A stretch of DNA of 64,000 bases, from positions 1 through 64,000 of the forward strand of contig NZ_QWEH01000001.1 in the NCBI RefSeq assembly GCF_003515705.1. Direction: 5' to 3'. This document shows, piece after piece, positions 52,533 through 61,643 of the stretch (the first letter of the stretch is position 1; each line of letters opens with the position of its first letter). The notes under the pieces are model-generated. The model was not told where the DNA came from. It made no database searches and saw only the letters and a list, made by a program, of their open reading frames with translations. This DNA is from Oceanobacillus profundus. Lineage in GTDB: Bacteria; Bacillota; Bacilli; Bacillales; Amphibacillaceae. A program made the position numbers and the translations under genes.

Positions 52533-53462
52533 GTGGGAATTTGGCCAGAGGTCTTAGACAGAATTCGTGAAAAAATCTCGGAACCTAGTTTTGATACCTG
52601 GATTAAGGATACTTCGATTGAAGTGAAAGATGACACCATTACCGTATATGCGCCAAATGAGTTTGGAAGAGACTGGATTGAAACGCAGTATAATGATTTA
52701 ATTTCTGAAATAGTAGAGTTGGTAACTGGAAAATCTTATAAGTTCGAATACGCTTGCTCTGAGAAAGTAAATAAGTATGCCTATAGCTCTTGGACTGAAA
52801 CTTCTAACTCCAGACAGAAAAGAGAACTTGAACCATTTGAACTTTGGTTAGAGGTGCTAAACAGAATTACTACTAAGGTAAGTTTGAAAAGTTTTGATAC
52901 CTGGTTTTCAAATACAACAATTGAAATGGAAAGTGAAACGATTACGGTGCATGCAGGAACATCATTTGCTAGGAAATGGCTTGAGCACAACGCTCATACA
53001 TTAATATCTGAAACAGTTGAAGAAGTAACTGGAAAACAATATAATATCAAGTTCACCTGTCCTCCCGAAGTAGTAAAGGGCGAAGGGGATGGGTTTGAGC
53101 TCTGGGATGAGGTAATAAACAAACTTGGTAAAAGGATACTTAAATTAGAGGTTAATGCGTGGTTTTCAAATACAATGATAGAAGTCGAAAATGATACGAT
53201 TCACGTAATAACACCTGATTGGACCACAGCGAATAAACTTGCGGAGACATATGAAGAATTAATAGCTGAGACAGTGAAGGAAATCACTGGTAAAACCTAT
53301 ACCTTTACTTACTTTGATCTTCAAAATAAAGAGGAATACACATACACACGTCTACCTTATATGAATAGCAATCACTCCGTGCAAGATCCCATTGTGAATA
53401 AATTACAAAAGAGAATCGAACAATTAGAAGCTAGAGTTCGTAAGTTAGAAAAAAGAGTCTAA
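52533..53462 (+). CDS. Protein of three tandem DnaA-domain-I-like repeats with a C-terminal coiled coil
   Basis: Start GTG 52533, ten bases after AAGGGG (ATG 52512 is in frame but lacks a site). 309 residues. Three ~70-residue units, at about 3-75, 104-175 and 190-262, each follow the DnaA N-terminal pattern: W-x-E-V-L-x-R-I, SFDTW (third unit: VNAWFSN), T-I-x-V-x-A/T-x-x, W-x-x-x-x-A/Y, L-I-x-E-x-V-x-x-x-T-G-K. There is no AAA+ ATPase and no DnaA box-binding domain. A Lys/Glu coiled coil (~285-309, KRIEQLEARVRKLEKRV) ends it. DnaA domain I binds DnaA itself, the helicase and regulators such as SirA, so an adaptor or decoy acting on replication initiation is plausible. Confidence 0.85.
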   Translation: MGIWPEVLDRIREKISEPSFDTWIKDTSIEVKDDTITVYAPNEFGRDWIETQYNDLISEIVELVTGKSYKFEYACSEKVNKYAYSSWTETSNSRQKRELEPFELWLEVLNRITTKVSLKSFDTWFSNTTIEMESETITVHAGTSFARKWLEHNAHTLISETVEEVTGKQYNIKFTCPPEVVKGEGDGFELWDEVINKLGKRILKLEVNAWFSNTMIEVENDTIHVITPDWTTANKLAETYEELIAETVKEITGKTYTFTYFDLQNKEEYTYTRLPYMNSNHSVQDPIVNKLQKRIEQLEARVRKLEKRV

Positions 53463-53484
53463 CCCTAGAGTTTTCTATACAAGT

Positions 53485-53524
53485 TCCCTTATAGAAACCA
53501 TCTCTTCTATAAGGGGATTTTTTA
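53485..53524 (+). terminator. Terminator of the DnaA-domain-I repeat gene
   Basis: TTCCCTTATAGAA pairs with TTCTATAAGGGGA around an 8-base loop, followed by TTTTTT. It shows that the gene is transcribed on its own. Confidence 0.85.
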
Positions 53525-53628
53525 ATTGCAGTAAAAAGCTATCTAACAATTTTTATAAACACCATTGTATAAATATTCATTATTAGTTATAATTATAACA
53601 ACTTGATGTAATTATAGGAGAGATTGCT

Positions 53629-54990
53629 ATGGAAACTAAGAATATAATTATTATAGGTGCGGCCGGAAGAGATTTTCATAATTTTAATACGTATTACCGT
53701 GATAATGAAGCATATAACGTTGTTGCTTTTACAGCAGCGCAGATTCCAGACATTGATGGACGAAAGTATCCGAGTGAATTAGCGGGCAAATTCTATCCCA
53801 ATGGGATTCCGATTTATTCACAGGACCAATTACCAGCGTTGATTGAAGAGTTAAAGGTAAACGAGTGTGTGTTTGCATTTAGTGATATTAGTTACGAAGA
53901 AGTGATGGGCATCGGAGCGATTGTAAATGCAGCAGGTGCTGATTTCAAATTGCTCGGTCCGAATAACACGATGTTAAAAAGTAAAAAGCCGGTCATTTCA
54001 GTTTGTGCTGTACGAACAGGAACTGGAAAAAGTCAAACGTCCAGAAAAATTATTGAAACATTATTAGAACAGGGCTTAAAAGTTATTGCGGTGAGACATC
54101 CAATGCCTTACGGTGATTTAAATGCACAGCGTGTGCAACGCTTTGCGTCTGTTGAAGACTTGAAGAAACATCATTGTACAATTGAAGAAATGGAAGAATA
54201 TGAGCCACATGTTTCACGTGGAAACATTGTGTATGCCGGCGTTGATTATGCAGAAATATTGGCAGCGGCAGAAAATGACCCTGATGGCTGTGATGTGATT
54301 TTATGGGATGGGGGAAATAATGACTTTTCCTTTTTTGAGCCTGATTTAGCTGTTACAGTCTTGGACCCACATCGCCCGGGACATGAGCTGAAGTATTATC
54401 CAGGTGAGGTGTGTCTGCGAACAACTGATGTGTCCATCATTAACAAAGTGGATAGTGCATCAGAAGAAGCTATTGAAATTGTAGAAAATAATATCAAAGC
54501 TGCAAGTCCAAACAGCACGATTATTAAAGCTGAATCGACAATTACGGTTGATAAACCAGAACTTATTGCTGGAAAACGTGTGTTGGTCGTGGAAGATGGC
54601 CCAACACTTACGCATGGGGAAATGAAGCTTGGTGCAGGAACAGTTGCAGCAGAGCGTTTAGGTGCTGCTGAAATCATTGATCCACGTCCATTTGCTGTTG
54701 GTACACTGCAAGACACATTTAAGAAATATCAGCATGTTGAAAACGTACTTCCGGCGATGGGCTATGGTGACCAGCAATTAAAGGATCTGGAAAAAACGAT
54801 TAATAATGCTGACTGTGATGCAGTAATTATCGGAACCCCAATCGATTTAACACGTGTTATTTCCATTAACAAGCCGTCTGCCCGTGTATATTACGATTTA
54901 GACGAAGTGGAAGGGCCGAATTTGAATGATGTATTAGAAGATTTTATTGAAGAACATAAACTAGTGAATGATAAACAATCGGCGTATTAG
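53629..54990 (+). CDS. Cyclic 2,3-diphosphoglycerate synthetase-like GTPase/ATPase family protein
   Basis: 453 residues. N-terminal Rossmann start NIIIIGAAGRDFHNFNTYY; a P-loop near 127-136 (AVRTGTGKSQTSRK); a metal or catalytic segment VLVVEDGPTLTHGEMKLGAG near 318. The family is named after archaeal cyclic 2,3-diphosphoglycerate synthetase, but bacterial members occur widely without shown activity. Stand-alone gene with its own terminator (55001-55034). Reaction not known here. Confidence 0.8.
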   Translation: METKNIIIIGAAGRDFHNFNTYYRDNEAYNVVAFTAAQIPDIDGRKYPSELAGKFYPNGIPIYSQDQLPALIEELKVNECVFAFSDISYEEVMGIGAIVNAAGADFKLLGPNNTMLKSKKPVISVCAVRTGTGKSQTSRKIIETLLEQGLKVIAVRHPMPYGDLNAQRVQRFASVEDLKKHHCTIEEMEEYEPHVSRGNIVYAGVDYAEILAAAENDPDGCDVILWDGGNNDFSFFEPDLAVTVLDPHRPGHELKYYPGEVCLRTTDVSIINKVDSASEEAIEIVENNIKAASPNSTIIKAESTITVDKPELIAGKRVLVVEDGPTLTHGEMKLGAGTVAAERLGAAEIIDPRPFAVGTLQDTFKKYQHVENVLPAMGYGDQQLKDLEKTINNADCDAVIIGTPIDLTRVISINKPSARVYYDLDEVEGPNLNDVLEDFIEEHKLVNDKQSAY

Positions 54991-55000
54991 ACAGATGGGT

Positions 55001-55034
55001 AAAGACTAGCGACAAATGTTGCTAGTCTTTTATT
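55001..55034 (+). terminator. Terminator of the cDPG-synthetase-like gene
   Basis: AAAGACTAGC pairs with GCTAGTCTTTT around GACAAATGTT. Confidence 0.85.
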
Positions 55035-55163
55035 GGTAGATAAGAAAGTATAAAATTTCTATCTGCATAAGTCAACTAGTGCATTTGCCTAAAGGCATGG
55101 CAAAGACCAAGCTTTCTAATGTTAGGGGAAATGCTGCAGACCAGTCTCAGGGTTGAATAGAAA

Positions 55164-55660
55164 CTAGCTACGAGTACGTTTACGGTCTCTAAAACTGATA
55201 TAAATCGTCAGCAGAATACAAAGAAAAAGTGTCACATGGAATATCGTATGAAGTGTGTTCGGAACAATTCCATGCATTACAGGTAAAAAGGAATGTGTGT
55301 TTCCGAACATCGTCTGGTATCTTTCCGCCTTTTCCTCCGCGCCAAGCCCAAAGAAATATGGTATCCACCAAGCCATTAGTACCCCTGCAAAAATACATGA
55401 AGGATGAATAATGAGCCAAATCTTTGCCTAAATCGGGTATCTTTTCCCAATAAAACATAGGATGAGAACCATTAAAATGACAATTTGCACCACACCAATC
55501 AACGTGACAACAATCAATTCCCTAGTAGAGTTCTCTTGGGCGATTGCTTGAATGTCATTTAATGGACCCAAAGTACCCAATTCTGAACAAACATAAACAA
55601 TAAAATCAAACCGTATCCAGCAATTAAAAACTTTTCCTGAACACGAATTTCTCTCTTCAA
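55164..55660 (-). pseudogene. Broken four-span membrane protein gene
   Basis: Minus strand. TTG 55660 behind GAAGGGAAG begins KREIRVQEKFLIAGYGLILL. Near 55585 the frame shifts (GTLGPLNDIQAIAQENS follows in the next frame), and a TAG interrupts KRYPI-AKIWLIIH near 55430. The last part reads AWWIPYFFGLGAEEKAERYQ...NTLHTIFHVTLFLCILLTIYISF. Intact it would be ~165 residues with four spans. I do not recall a named family. The 55661-55909 stretch holds only the promoter area of the Crp gene. Confidence 0.75.
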
Positions 55661-55909
55661 GATGCTGACTTCCCTTCGTATTGATGGTTAGGATGAAGTT
55701 CCAATTTATGATAACACGAAAACAATTTTATCTGTGTTAATCTTTTGTAGTTTCAAACAATAAAACAACATTGCTATACGGTGTGGTCTGTATGGATTGG
55801 AACCTTAATTAATGGGTATTATTAACCGAAAATATAGTAAACTTAGAATGTGAGATTGCTAATATTGATAAAACTTAATCCGATTGTTCAAGTAGGAGGA
55901 TGAATTTCA

Positions 55910-56515
55910 ATGAAGGAGTTACTTTTAAAGTATATGGATACATTTACCTCACTAAGCGAAAGGGAGCAACAGGAAATTGTCGACACGATTGTTTTAGAAG
56001 AGTATCCGAAGGGATCTTATCTTATGAAACAAGGGGATAAGCCTACGTCTAAATGTTATTTTACATTGCAAGGGTGTGTAAGACAGTTTTATGTAGATGA
56101 GGCAGGGAAAGAGGTAACATCCAATTTTTACACCGAGGAACAGGCAATTTTGGGATTTAATACGTTAGCAAAAGACGACCATACGTCCGACTTCTCGTTA
56201 ATTTGCATGGAGGATTGTGTACTTGTTGTTGGTGATCTGGATAATGAAGAAAAGATGTTCCACAAGTATACTCAATTAGAGACAATGACTAGAAAGATGA
56301 TGGAAATTTATCTAAGTGAAGCCCAAGAAGAACGCGCCGTCTTTATTCACTCTAAACCTGAAGAACGCTATAAAATCATGGTACAGAAACGCCCTCACCT
56401 CGTTAATCGAGTTCCTCAACATCAACTTGCAAGCTATCTTGGTATGACGCCGGAGTCATTAAGTAGAATTAAAAGACGAATGAACAATGAATTGGTAAAA
56501 GATCTGGAATCTTAA
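55910..56515 (+). CDS. Crp/Fnr-family transcription regulator
   Basis: 201 residues with GTAGGAGG before the ATG. The cyclic-nucleotide-binding fold (~25-115; MKQGDKPTSKCYFTLQGCVRQFY) lacks the usual cAMP phosphate-binding Arg-Ser-Ala motif. The C-terminal part has a reduced HTH (QHQLASYLGMTPESLSRIKRR). Such Yeil-like Bacteroidetes/Bacilli regulators usually control a neighbouring gene. The DUF4386 gene starts 62 bp downstream. Confidence 0.88.
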   Translation: MKELLLKYMDTFTSLSEREQQEIVDTIVLEEYPKGSYLMKQGDKPTSKCYFTLQGCVRQFYVDEAGKEVTSNFYTEEQAILGFNTLAKDDHTSDFSLICMEDCVLVVGDLDNEEKMFHKYTQLETMTRKMMEIYLSEAQEERAVFIHSKPEERYKIMVQKRPHLVNRVPQHQLASYLGMTPESLSRIKRRMNNELVKDLES

Positions 56516-56577
56516 CTTAAGTCAATGACAGGTTCTCCATTAGCTCCTAAACTAAAGGTAAAAAAAGGAGCTTTTGT

Positions 56578-57309
56578 ATGACCAATTTAGAAAAAGAGTG
56601 TTCTAATCAACGGACTGTGGCTATAGCAGGTGGGATAGCTATTATTATCATGGCGCTTGCTGCAGGATTTTCCTATGGCTTTGTTTTGGAGCAGATTGCA
56701 ATTCAAGGTGATACCGATGCTACATTTCAAAACCTGCTTTCTTCCGAAGGGCTATTTATTGCTGGAATCGCAGGATGGCTCGTGATTCTTCTATGTGATA
56801 TTGTCGTAGCTTGGAGTCTTTATATTGTTCTTCAACCACTTCATAAAAATCTATCATTGCTCGCTATGTTGCTCCGTTTTGCATATGCTGGGATCTTGGG
56901 GATAGCAATTCTTAATCTAATTATTGTGACGATCCTTATAAACAACAGGGCTTCTTTTTTGACGACAGATAGTTTTCCTGTAATGGCAAATGTATTTCTT
57001 ATAGCGTTTGAGATGACCTGGTGGATTGGTTTAATTATTTTTGGAGCGCATTTATTAATTGTCGGTTATTTAGCCTTTCAATCGGACTTCATTCCAAAAC
57101 TGGTTAGTATCTTGTTATGGATAGCGGCCTTGGCATATATGCTGATACATGCTTTTTATTTCTTTCTCCCCCACTGGAATGCTTTCACATCTGTTTTGGA
57201 GGCGGTGTTAACAATTCCAATGGTTTTTGGTGAATTGGGGTTAGGGATTTGGCTGCTTATGAAAGGTGGTAAAAGTTCAGACGTTCGGGATAAGGCTGCT
57301 ATAAAGTAA
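56578..57309 (+). CDS. DUF4386-family membrane protein
   Basis: 243 residues with seven spans. The family pattern includes IAGWLVILLCDIVVAWSLYIVLQPLHKNLSLLAMLLRFAYAGILG near 60-105 and the end LTIPMVFGELGLGIWLLMKG. Function unknown. It is the likely target of the Crp/Fnr regulator directly upstream, which is a common pairing. Confidence 0.85.
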   Translation: MTNLEKECSNQRTVAIAGGIAIIIMALAAGFSYGFVLEQIAIQGDTDATFQNLLSSEGLFIAGIAGWLVILLCDIVVAWSLYIVLQPLHKNLSLLAMLLRFAYAGILGIAILNLIIVTILINNRASFLTTDSFPVMANVFLIAFEMTWWIGLIIFGAHLLIVGYLAFQSDFIPKLVSILLWIAALAYMLIHAFYFFLPHWNAFTSVLEAVLTIPMVFGELGLGIWLLMKGGKSSDVRDKAAIK

Positions 57310-57362
57310 AGAATTAGGTGCGTGTGTAGTAATTGGTTGGTGAATGGTTGTTAACTTTACTA

Positions 57363-57397
57363 AGAAAAGAACTAGTCAGCGTGTCTAGTTCTTTTCT
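57363..57397. terminator. Bidirectional terminator between DUF4386 and lysR
   Basis: AGAAAAGAACTAG pairs with CTAGTTCTTTTCT around a 9-base loop, with A- and T-rich ends. Confidence 0.85.
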
Positions 57398-57425
57398 ATT
57401 TAAATAGTAATGCACCACATAACTA

Positions 57426-58352
57426 TTACTTTTTATAATATGCTTGTAAAGTTTCAATAAATAATCTAGATACATTTGTAATAGAAGTATTCCTTTTATA
57501 AACAACTGCTAATTCCCAGAAGAGAACTGGGTCGTCTAATGAATAAACAGCTATATTATCAGGAAGCTGTTTCCCCTTTACTCCACCTTCTGGAATGAAG
57601 GTAAAACCCATTCCTGCTGAAACTAAATTGATTGCTGTCGTTAGATTTGCGGTCTCTAATTTATTGCTAGGATAGATTTGTTGCTTGCTAAAGAGATGCA
57701 TAATTGCGGTGGTCAAATTTTGCCCAGGTTTCGTAATAATAAATAGTTCATCTTCTAGCTGAGCAAGATCGATAAAGGGATATTGGTTGGAATTTCCATA
57801 ATTGTTATCCAACTGTTTTATCAAGGGATGATCTATATTACCTGCTAGCAATATCTCCTCTTGCTTAAGCGTCTCATATGTGAGTTTTTCGTAATCCATC
57901 TCAGGGGGCAAATTCATTATAGCAAAATCTAGTTTTTCGTTAATTAACTCAGATACTAGAAAGTTAGATTTCCCTTCTGTAATATTTACTTCAATTTTCG
58001 GATATTTGGAGGTGAATGAAGGTAAAATGTCAGGCAATAGACAAGATCCTCTCCAAAGGGCAAGTCCGAGGCGGATTTTCCCTCGTTCATTATTTTGGAT
58101 CTCTGAAAACTCTTTTTGAAGTTGTATATCTAAGGAAATATATTGCATTACATATGTATAGTAACGTTCCCCGATATGTGTCAATTTTAAAGGTGAGCTA
58201 CTGTGATCAAATAATTCAACACCTAGATTCATTTCCAAGCGCTTTAGATATTTACTTAGAGACGGCTGAGTGATATAAAGTCGTTTTGCTGCCTTGGATA
58301 GTCCACCTTCTTCAACAATGGCTAAAAAGTATTCAAAGTTTTTGAAGATCAT
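57426..58352 (-). CDS. LysR-family regulator of the SLC13/RraA operon
   Basis: 308 residues. The N-terminal winged helix is intact (LSKAAKRLYITQPSLSKYLKRLEMNLGVELFD), followed by a two-part periplasmic-binding-like effector domain (IRLGLALWRGSCLLPDILPSF... and GMGFTFIPEGG). It is divergent from the transporter/dehydrogenase/RraA operon with a LysR-type palindrome between, so it very likely controls that operon. The effector is unknown but is probably the transported acid. Confidence 0.92.
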   Translation of the reverse strand: MIFKNFEYFLAIVEEGGLSKAAKRLYITQPSLSKYLKRLEMNLGVELFDHSSSPLKLTHIGERYYTYVMQYISLDIQLQKEFSEIQNNERGKIRLGLALWRGSCLLPDILPSFTSKYPKIEVNITEGKSNFLVSELINEKLDFAIMNLPPEMDYEKLTYETLKQEEILLAGNIDHPLIKQLDNNYGNSNQYPFIDLAQLEDELFIITKPGQNLTTAIMHLFSKQQIYPSNKLETANLTTAINLVSAGMGFTFIPEGGVKGKQLPDNIAVYSLDDPVLFWELAVVYKRNTSITNVSRLFIETLQAYYKK

Positions 58353-58382
58353 TCTTATAACCTCCTATATAATATAGCCAAA

Positions 58383-58403
58383 AGTCTATAATTACTATAG
58401 ACT
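58383..58403. promoter_or_regulatory. LysR-type operator palindrome
   Basis: AGTCTATA-ATTAC-TATAGACT is a perfect 8-bp inverted repeat with a 5-bp centre, 31 bp upstream of the lysR start and about 200 bp from the operon. It has the form of an LTTR activation or repression box. Confidence 0.65.
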
Positions 58404-58483
58404 AATTCCCATTTGAATTCAAGGAATGACTGAAATACACTAAATATAAGCAACAAGCCTGATAATTTTGTTTATCTTGTAAA

Positions 58484-58497
58484 TGTAAACGCATTCT
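58484..58497 (+). promoter_or_regulatory. Candidate cre site before the SLC13 operon
   Basis: TGTAAACGCATTCT matches the CcpA consensus at 13 of 14 positions. It lies about 100 bp before the transporter start. Confidence 0.55.
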
Positions 58498-58598
58498 ATC
58501 CAAAGATAAACTACTAATTTTAAATTTGGCAGTTGTTTTTATGATTTTTCTGTACAGAGAAAATCTATAGAATATAAAAGTATGCACAGGAGGGAAAT

Positions 58599-59876
58599 AT
58601 GAATATTGAGGCGATCATTACTCTAATTGTACTTGTAATAATGGTTTTTTTCTTTGTAACAGAAAAATTACCATTAGCATTGGTTTCCATGTCTGGAGCT
58701 GTACTCTTAGCTACTGTTGGAATACTTGATAAAAAAGATGTCTTTATTTCCTTTGGAGGATCCACAATCGTATTGTTGGCTTCCATGATGATTATTGGCT
58801 CTGCTTTATTTCACACTGGAATTGCAGAGAAATTAAGTATATGGATAACTAAACTAACGGGAACATCGGAAAACGGTATTATGATAGCGGTGGTTCTAGT
58901 ATCATTATTGCTTTCTTCAATTGCGAGTGGCCTTGGTGTTGTTGCAATGATGCTGCCCATTGTAATGGCGATGAGCATGAAAGCAAAAATTTCTGTCTCT
59001 AGACAGTTAATCCCTCTTTCATTTGCCGCAAGTATTGGTGGTAACTTAACTTTAGCAGGTGCTGCTAGTAATATCAGTACAGCAGGATTAATTGAAGATA
59101 TGGGGATTGAGTTTGTTTCTTTCTTTGAAATTGGAAAAGTAGGTCTGCCAATAAGCATTCTCTTTCTTATTTACTTTCTCACAATTGGTAAGAAGCTACT
59201 AACCAAGGGGGATTCTTCTGACCCACAATATATAAAAGAATACACAAATAAAAGTGATGATCATCAAACATATAGTCCAATCAAAGCAATTATTGCAGGT
59301 GTTATCCTTGTTGCTGTTCTAATTGCCATGGCTGTAGATCATGATAGTTTTCCAATGTATTTTGTTGCTGCAATTGGAGCTGTTTTATTACTGTTAACAG
59401 GTTGTATGTCCGAAAAAGATGCTATAAAAGCTGTGGATTGGCCAACCTTATTTATTGTAGGTGGTATGAGTGCTGTTTCAATAGCAATGACTGAAAGCGG
59501 TGCCGGGGCAATGATTGCAGATGGTGTTATTTATATTTTGGGTGAAAATCCAAATAAACTTCTTTTTTTATTTTTTGTCTTATTATTAACAATGCTTTTA
59601 ACCAACATGATGATGAATACATCGACCGTACTATTGGTAACACCTCTATTCATTCCAATAGCTGTAAGTCTTGGGGTGAATCCAGTAGCAACTGGGATAG
59701 CTATCTGTGTAGCTGCTTCTGCCCCATTCTTAACCCCGGTTGGTTCAGGTACTAATACCTTAATTATAAAACCTGGAAATTTAACTTTTAGAGATTTCTT
59801 CGTTCCCGGTATTGGACTTTCCATTGTTGTACTAATCGGGTGTATGATACTTATCCCATTATTCTGGCCGTTATAA
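58599..59876 (+). CDS. SLC13/ArsB-superfamily carboxylate transporter
   Basis: 425 residues with about 11 spans and AGGAGG before the ATG. Two halves carry the DASS-type substrate/Na+ signatures: SFAASIGGNLTLAGAASNIS near 142-161 and CVAASAPFLTPVGSGTNTLI near 370-389. It likely imports a di- or hydroxy-carboxylate. First gene of an operon with a 2-hydroxyacid dehydrogenase and an RraA-like lyase, so the substrate is probably an acid these enzymes degrade. Confidence 0.9.
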   Translation: MNIEAIITLIVLVIMVFFFVTEKLPLALVSMSGAVLLATVGILDKKDVFISFGGSTIVLLASMMIIGSALFHTGIAEKLSIWITKLTGTSENGIMIAVVLVSLLLSSIASGLGVVAMMLPIVMAMSMKAKISVSRQLIPLSFAASIGGNLTLAGAASNISTAGLIEDMGIEFVSFFEIGKVGLPISILFLIYFLTIGKKLLTKGDSSDPQYIKEYTNKSDDHQTYSPIKAIIAGVILVAVLIAMAVDHDSFPMYFVAAIGAVLLLLTGCMSEKDAIKAVDWPTLFIVGGMSAVSIAMTESGAGAMIADGVIYILGENPNKLLFLFFVLLLTMLLTNMMMNTSTVLLVTPLFIPIAVSLGVNPVATGIAICVAASAPFLTPVGSGTNTLIIKPGNLTFRDFFVPGIGLSIVVLIGCMILIPLFWPL

Positions 59877-59893
59877 CAGGAGGAAAAAATGAT

Positions 59894-60910
59894 ATGAAAA
59901 AAGCGATTGTAGTTGATAAGAACTATGGAAGCGTTACTATTGAAGATTTAGTGATACTTCAAAAAAGATTTGCAGAAGCTGGAATTGAATTGGAACTAGC
60001 ACATTTTAATTCTGAAGAAGAGATTATTGCAGGGTGTCAAGATGCGGATGCAATTTTAGGTACTGGCAATCCTCCAATTACAGAGAAAGTATTGAAACAG
60101 CTTCCCAACCTTAAAATCATTCAGAGGTTCGGTATTGGAGTAAATTCTATTAATCTACCTGCTGCAACAGAAACAGATACAGTTGTATTGTATATGCCGG
60201 GTTTTTGTGTGGAGGAGCTAGCGGCTCATGCTACCTCGTTAATACTAGGTTTATTTCGAAATGCAGCATATTATGATCGCCGCATAAGAAATGGAGAATG
60301 GCCAAAGGCAAAATATTATGCACCTAAGTCAATTCCTGAGATTACGCTTGGACTCTACGGATTTGGAGGTTCCGCTAAGCCTTTATATGAGGTTTTTAGA
60401 AAAGGTTTTCATTCAAGAGTGATAACTTGTGATCCATACTTACCGGAATCAATTAAAGAACAATTCGATGTAGAGATTGTTGACTTTGATACATTATTAA
60501 AAGAATCTGATGTCATTTCTCTTCATGCTCCACTTAATGACGAGACAAGACATATTTTCAACCGCGAAGCCTTTCGAAAAATGAAAAATGACGCAATGAT
60601 TGTAAATATTGCTAGAGGTGCATTGATTGATGAAAAGGCGTTAATAGATGCTCTGCAAGAGGAAGAGATTCGCTTTGCAGGTCTTGATGTATTTGAAATC
60701 GAGCCATTAGATGCAAATTCGCCTCTTCGGAATATGGATAATGTTATTTTAACTAGTCATAGTGCATTTTATGGTGAAGGTTCTAAAAGAACTCAATTAA
60801 ATTGGGCATACGAGCTTGTTGGCCAAGCATTAAATGAACGAAAAGTACAAAAGGAATTCGTTGCAAATAAAAAAATCTATAATTCCAATACTGAATTTTC
60901 TTTTGAATAG
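59894..60910 (+). CDS. D-isomer-specific 2-hydroxyacid dehydrogenase (CtBP-like group)
   Basis: Start ATG 59894 after AGGAGG; the longer frame from 59840 overlaps the transporter end. 338 residues. NAD-binding GLYGFGGSAKPLY (a G-x-G-x-x-A/G variant), catalytic Arg in NIARGALID, Glu in DVFEIEPL and His in LTSHSAFYGEG. It reduces or oxidises a 2-oxo/2-hydroxy acid. Placed between the transporter and RraA, it probably prepares the substrate for lyase cleavage. Confidence 0.88.
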   Translation: MKKAIVVDKNYGSVTIEDLVILQKRFAEAGIELELAHFNSEEEIIAGCQDADAILGTGNPPITEKVLKQLPNLKIIQRFGIGVNSINLPAATETDTVVLYMPGFCVEELAAHATSLILGLFRNAAYYDRRIRNGEWPKAKYYAPKSIPEITLGLYGFGGSAKPLYEVFRKGFHSRVITCDPYLPESIKEQFDVEIVDFDTLLKESDVISLHAPLNDETRHIFNREAFRKMKNDAMIVNIARGALIDEKALIDALQEEEIRFAGLDVFEIEPLDANSPLRNMDNVILTSHSAFYGEGSKRTQLNWAYELVGQALNERKVQKEFVANKKIYNSNTEFSFE

Positions 60911-60921
60911 GAGCTGGAATA

Positions 60922-61599
60922 ATGAAAAATGTAGGATGTTTAATTGTAAATAATTTTAATAGACCAGAATTAGAATTAGTGAACTTATTCTGTGATCTCC
61001 CTGTTGCAAATATTGGTGATTGTATGAATCGTATAGGGGCAATAGACCCGCATATCTATCCGATGAATAAAACACCATTACTAGGTGTTGCCTTTACAGT
61101 GAAGGTCCCTGAGGGCGATAATTTAATGTTTCACAAAGCGATGGATATGGCTAAACCTGGTGACGTGATCATGATTGATGCTGGTGGAGATATAAATAGA
61201 GCCATTCTTGGCGAATTAATGATTTCATATTGTCAATCTAAAGGTATTGCTGGTGTTGTTGTAGATGGTAGTGTGAGAGATGCTGAGGCGCTTAGAGAAA
61301 TGAATTTCCCTGTATATGCTAAAGGTATAACTCCAAACGGACCATACAAAAATGGTCCTGGTGAAATTAGTACTCCAATTACTATTGGAGGTAAGGTTGT
61401 TAATCCCGGTGATATAATAGTTGGTGATCAGGACGGTATTGTGATTATTAAACCTGAAGATGCAGAGGAACTAGCTAAACAGACTAAACAAGTAATGGAG
61501 AAAGAAATTTCTATTATGGATAAAATATTAAATAAAGGGACCTATGATCGACCATGGGTTGATGAAAAACTAGTTGAGATTGGTTGTGAGTATAGGTAG
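60922..61599 (+). CDS. RraA-like / HMG-aldolase family protein (second copy)
   Basis: 225 residues. RraA fold: ANIGDCMNRIGAID at ~29-42, GELMISYCQSKGIAGVVVDGSVRDAEALREM near 92-122 with the metal-binding Asp, and a 30-residue C-terminal helical extension. Likely a pyruvate-class aldolase or oxaloacetate decarboxylase-type lyase. Last gene of the LysR-controlled operon; terminator at 61644-61687. Only distantly similar to the copy at 51632. Confidence 0.87.
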   Translation: MKNVGCLIVNNFNRPELELVNLFCDLPVANIGDCMNRIGAIDPHIYPMNKTPLLGVAFTVKVPEGDNLMFHKAMDMAKPGDVIMIDAGGDINRAILGELMISYCQSKGIAGVVVDGSVRDAEALREMNFPVYAKGITPNGPYKNGPGEISTPITIGGKVVNPGDIIVGDQDGIVIIKPEDAEELAKQTKQVMEKEISIMDKILNKGTYDRPWVDEKLVEIGCEYR

Positions 61600-61643
61600 T
61601 AGTATTAATTATTTTAAGGTTGATTCCCAACTATAGATATCAA

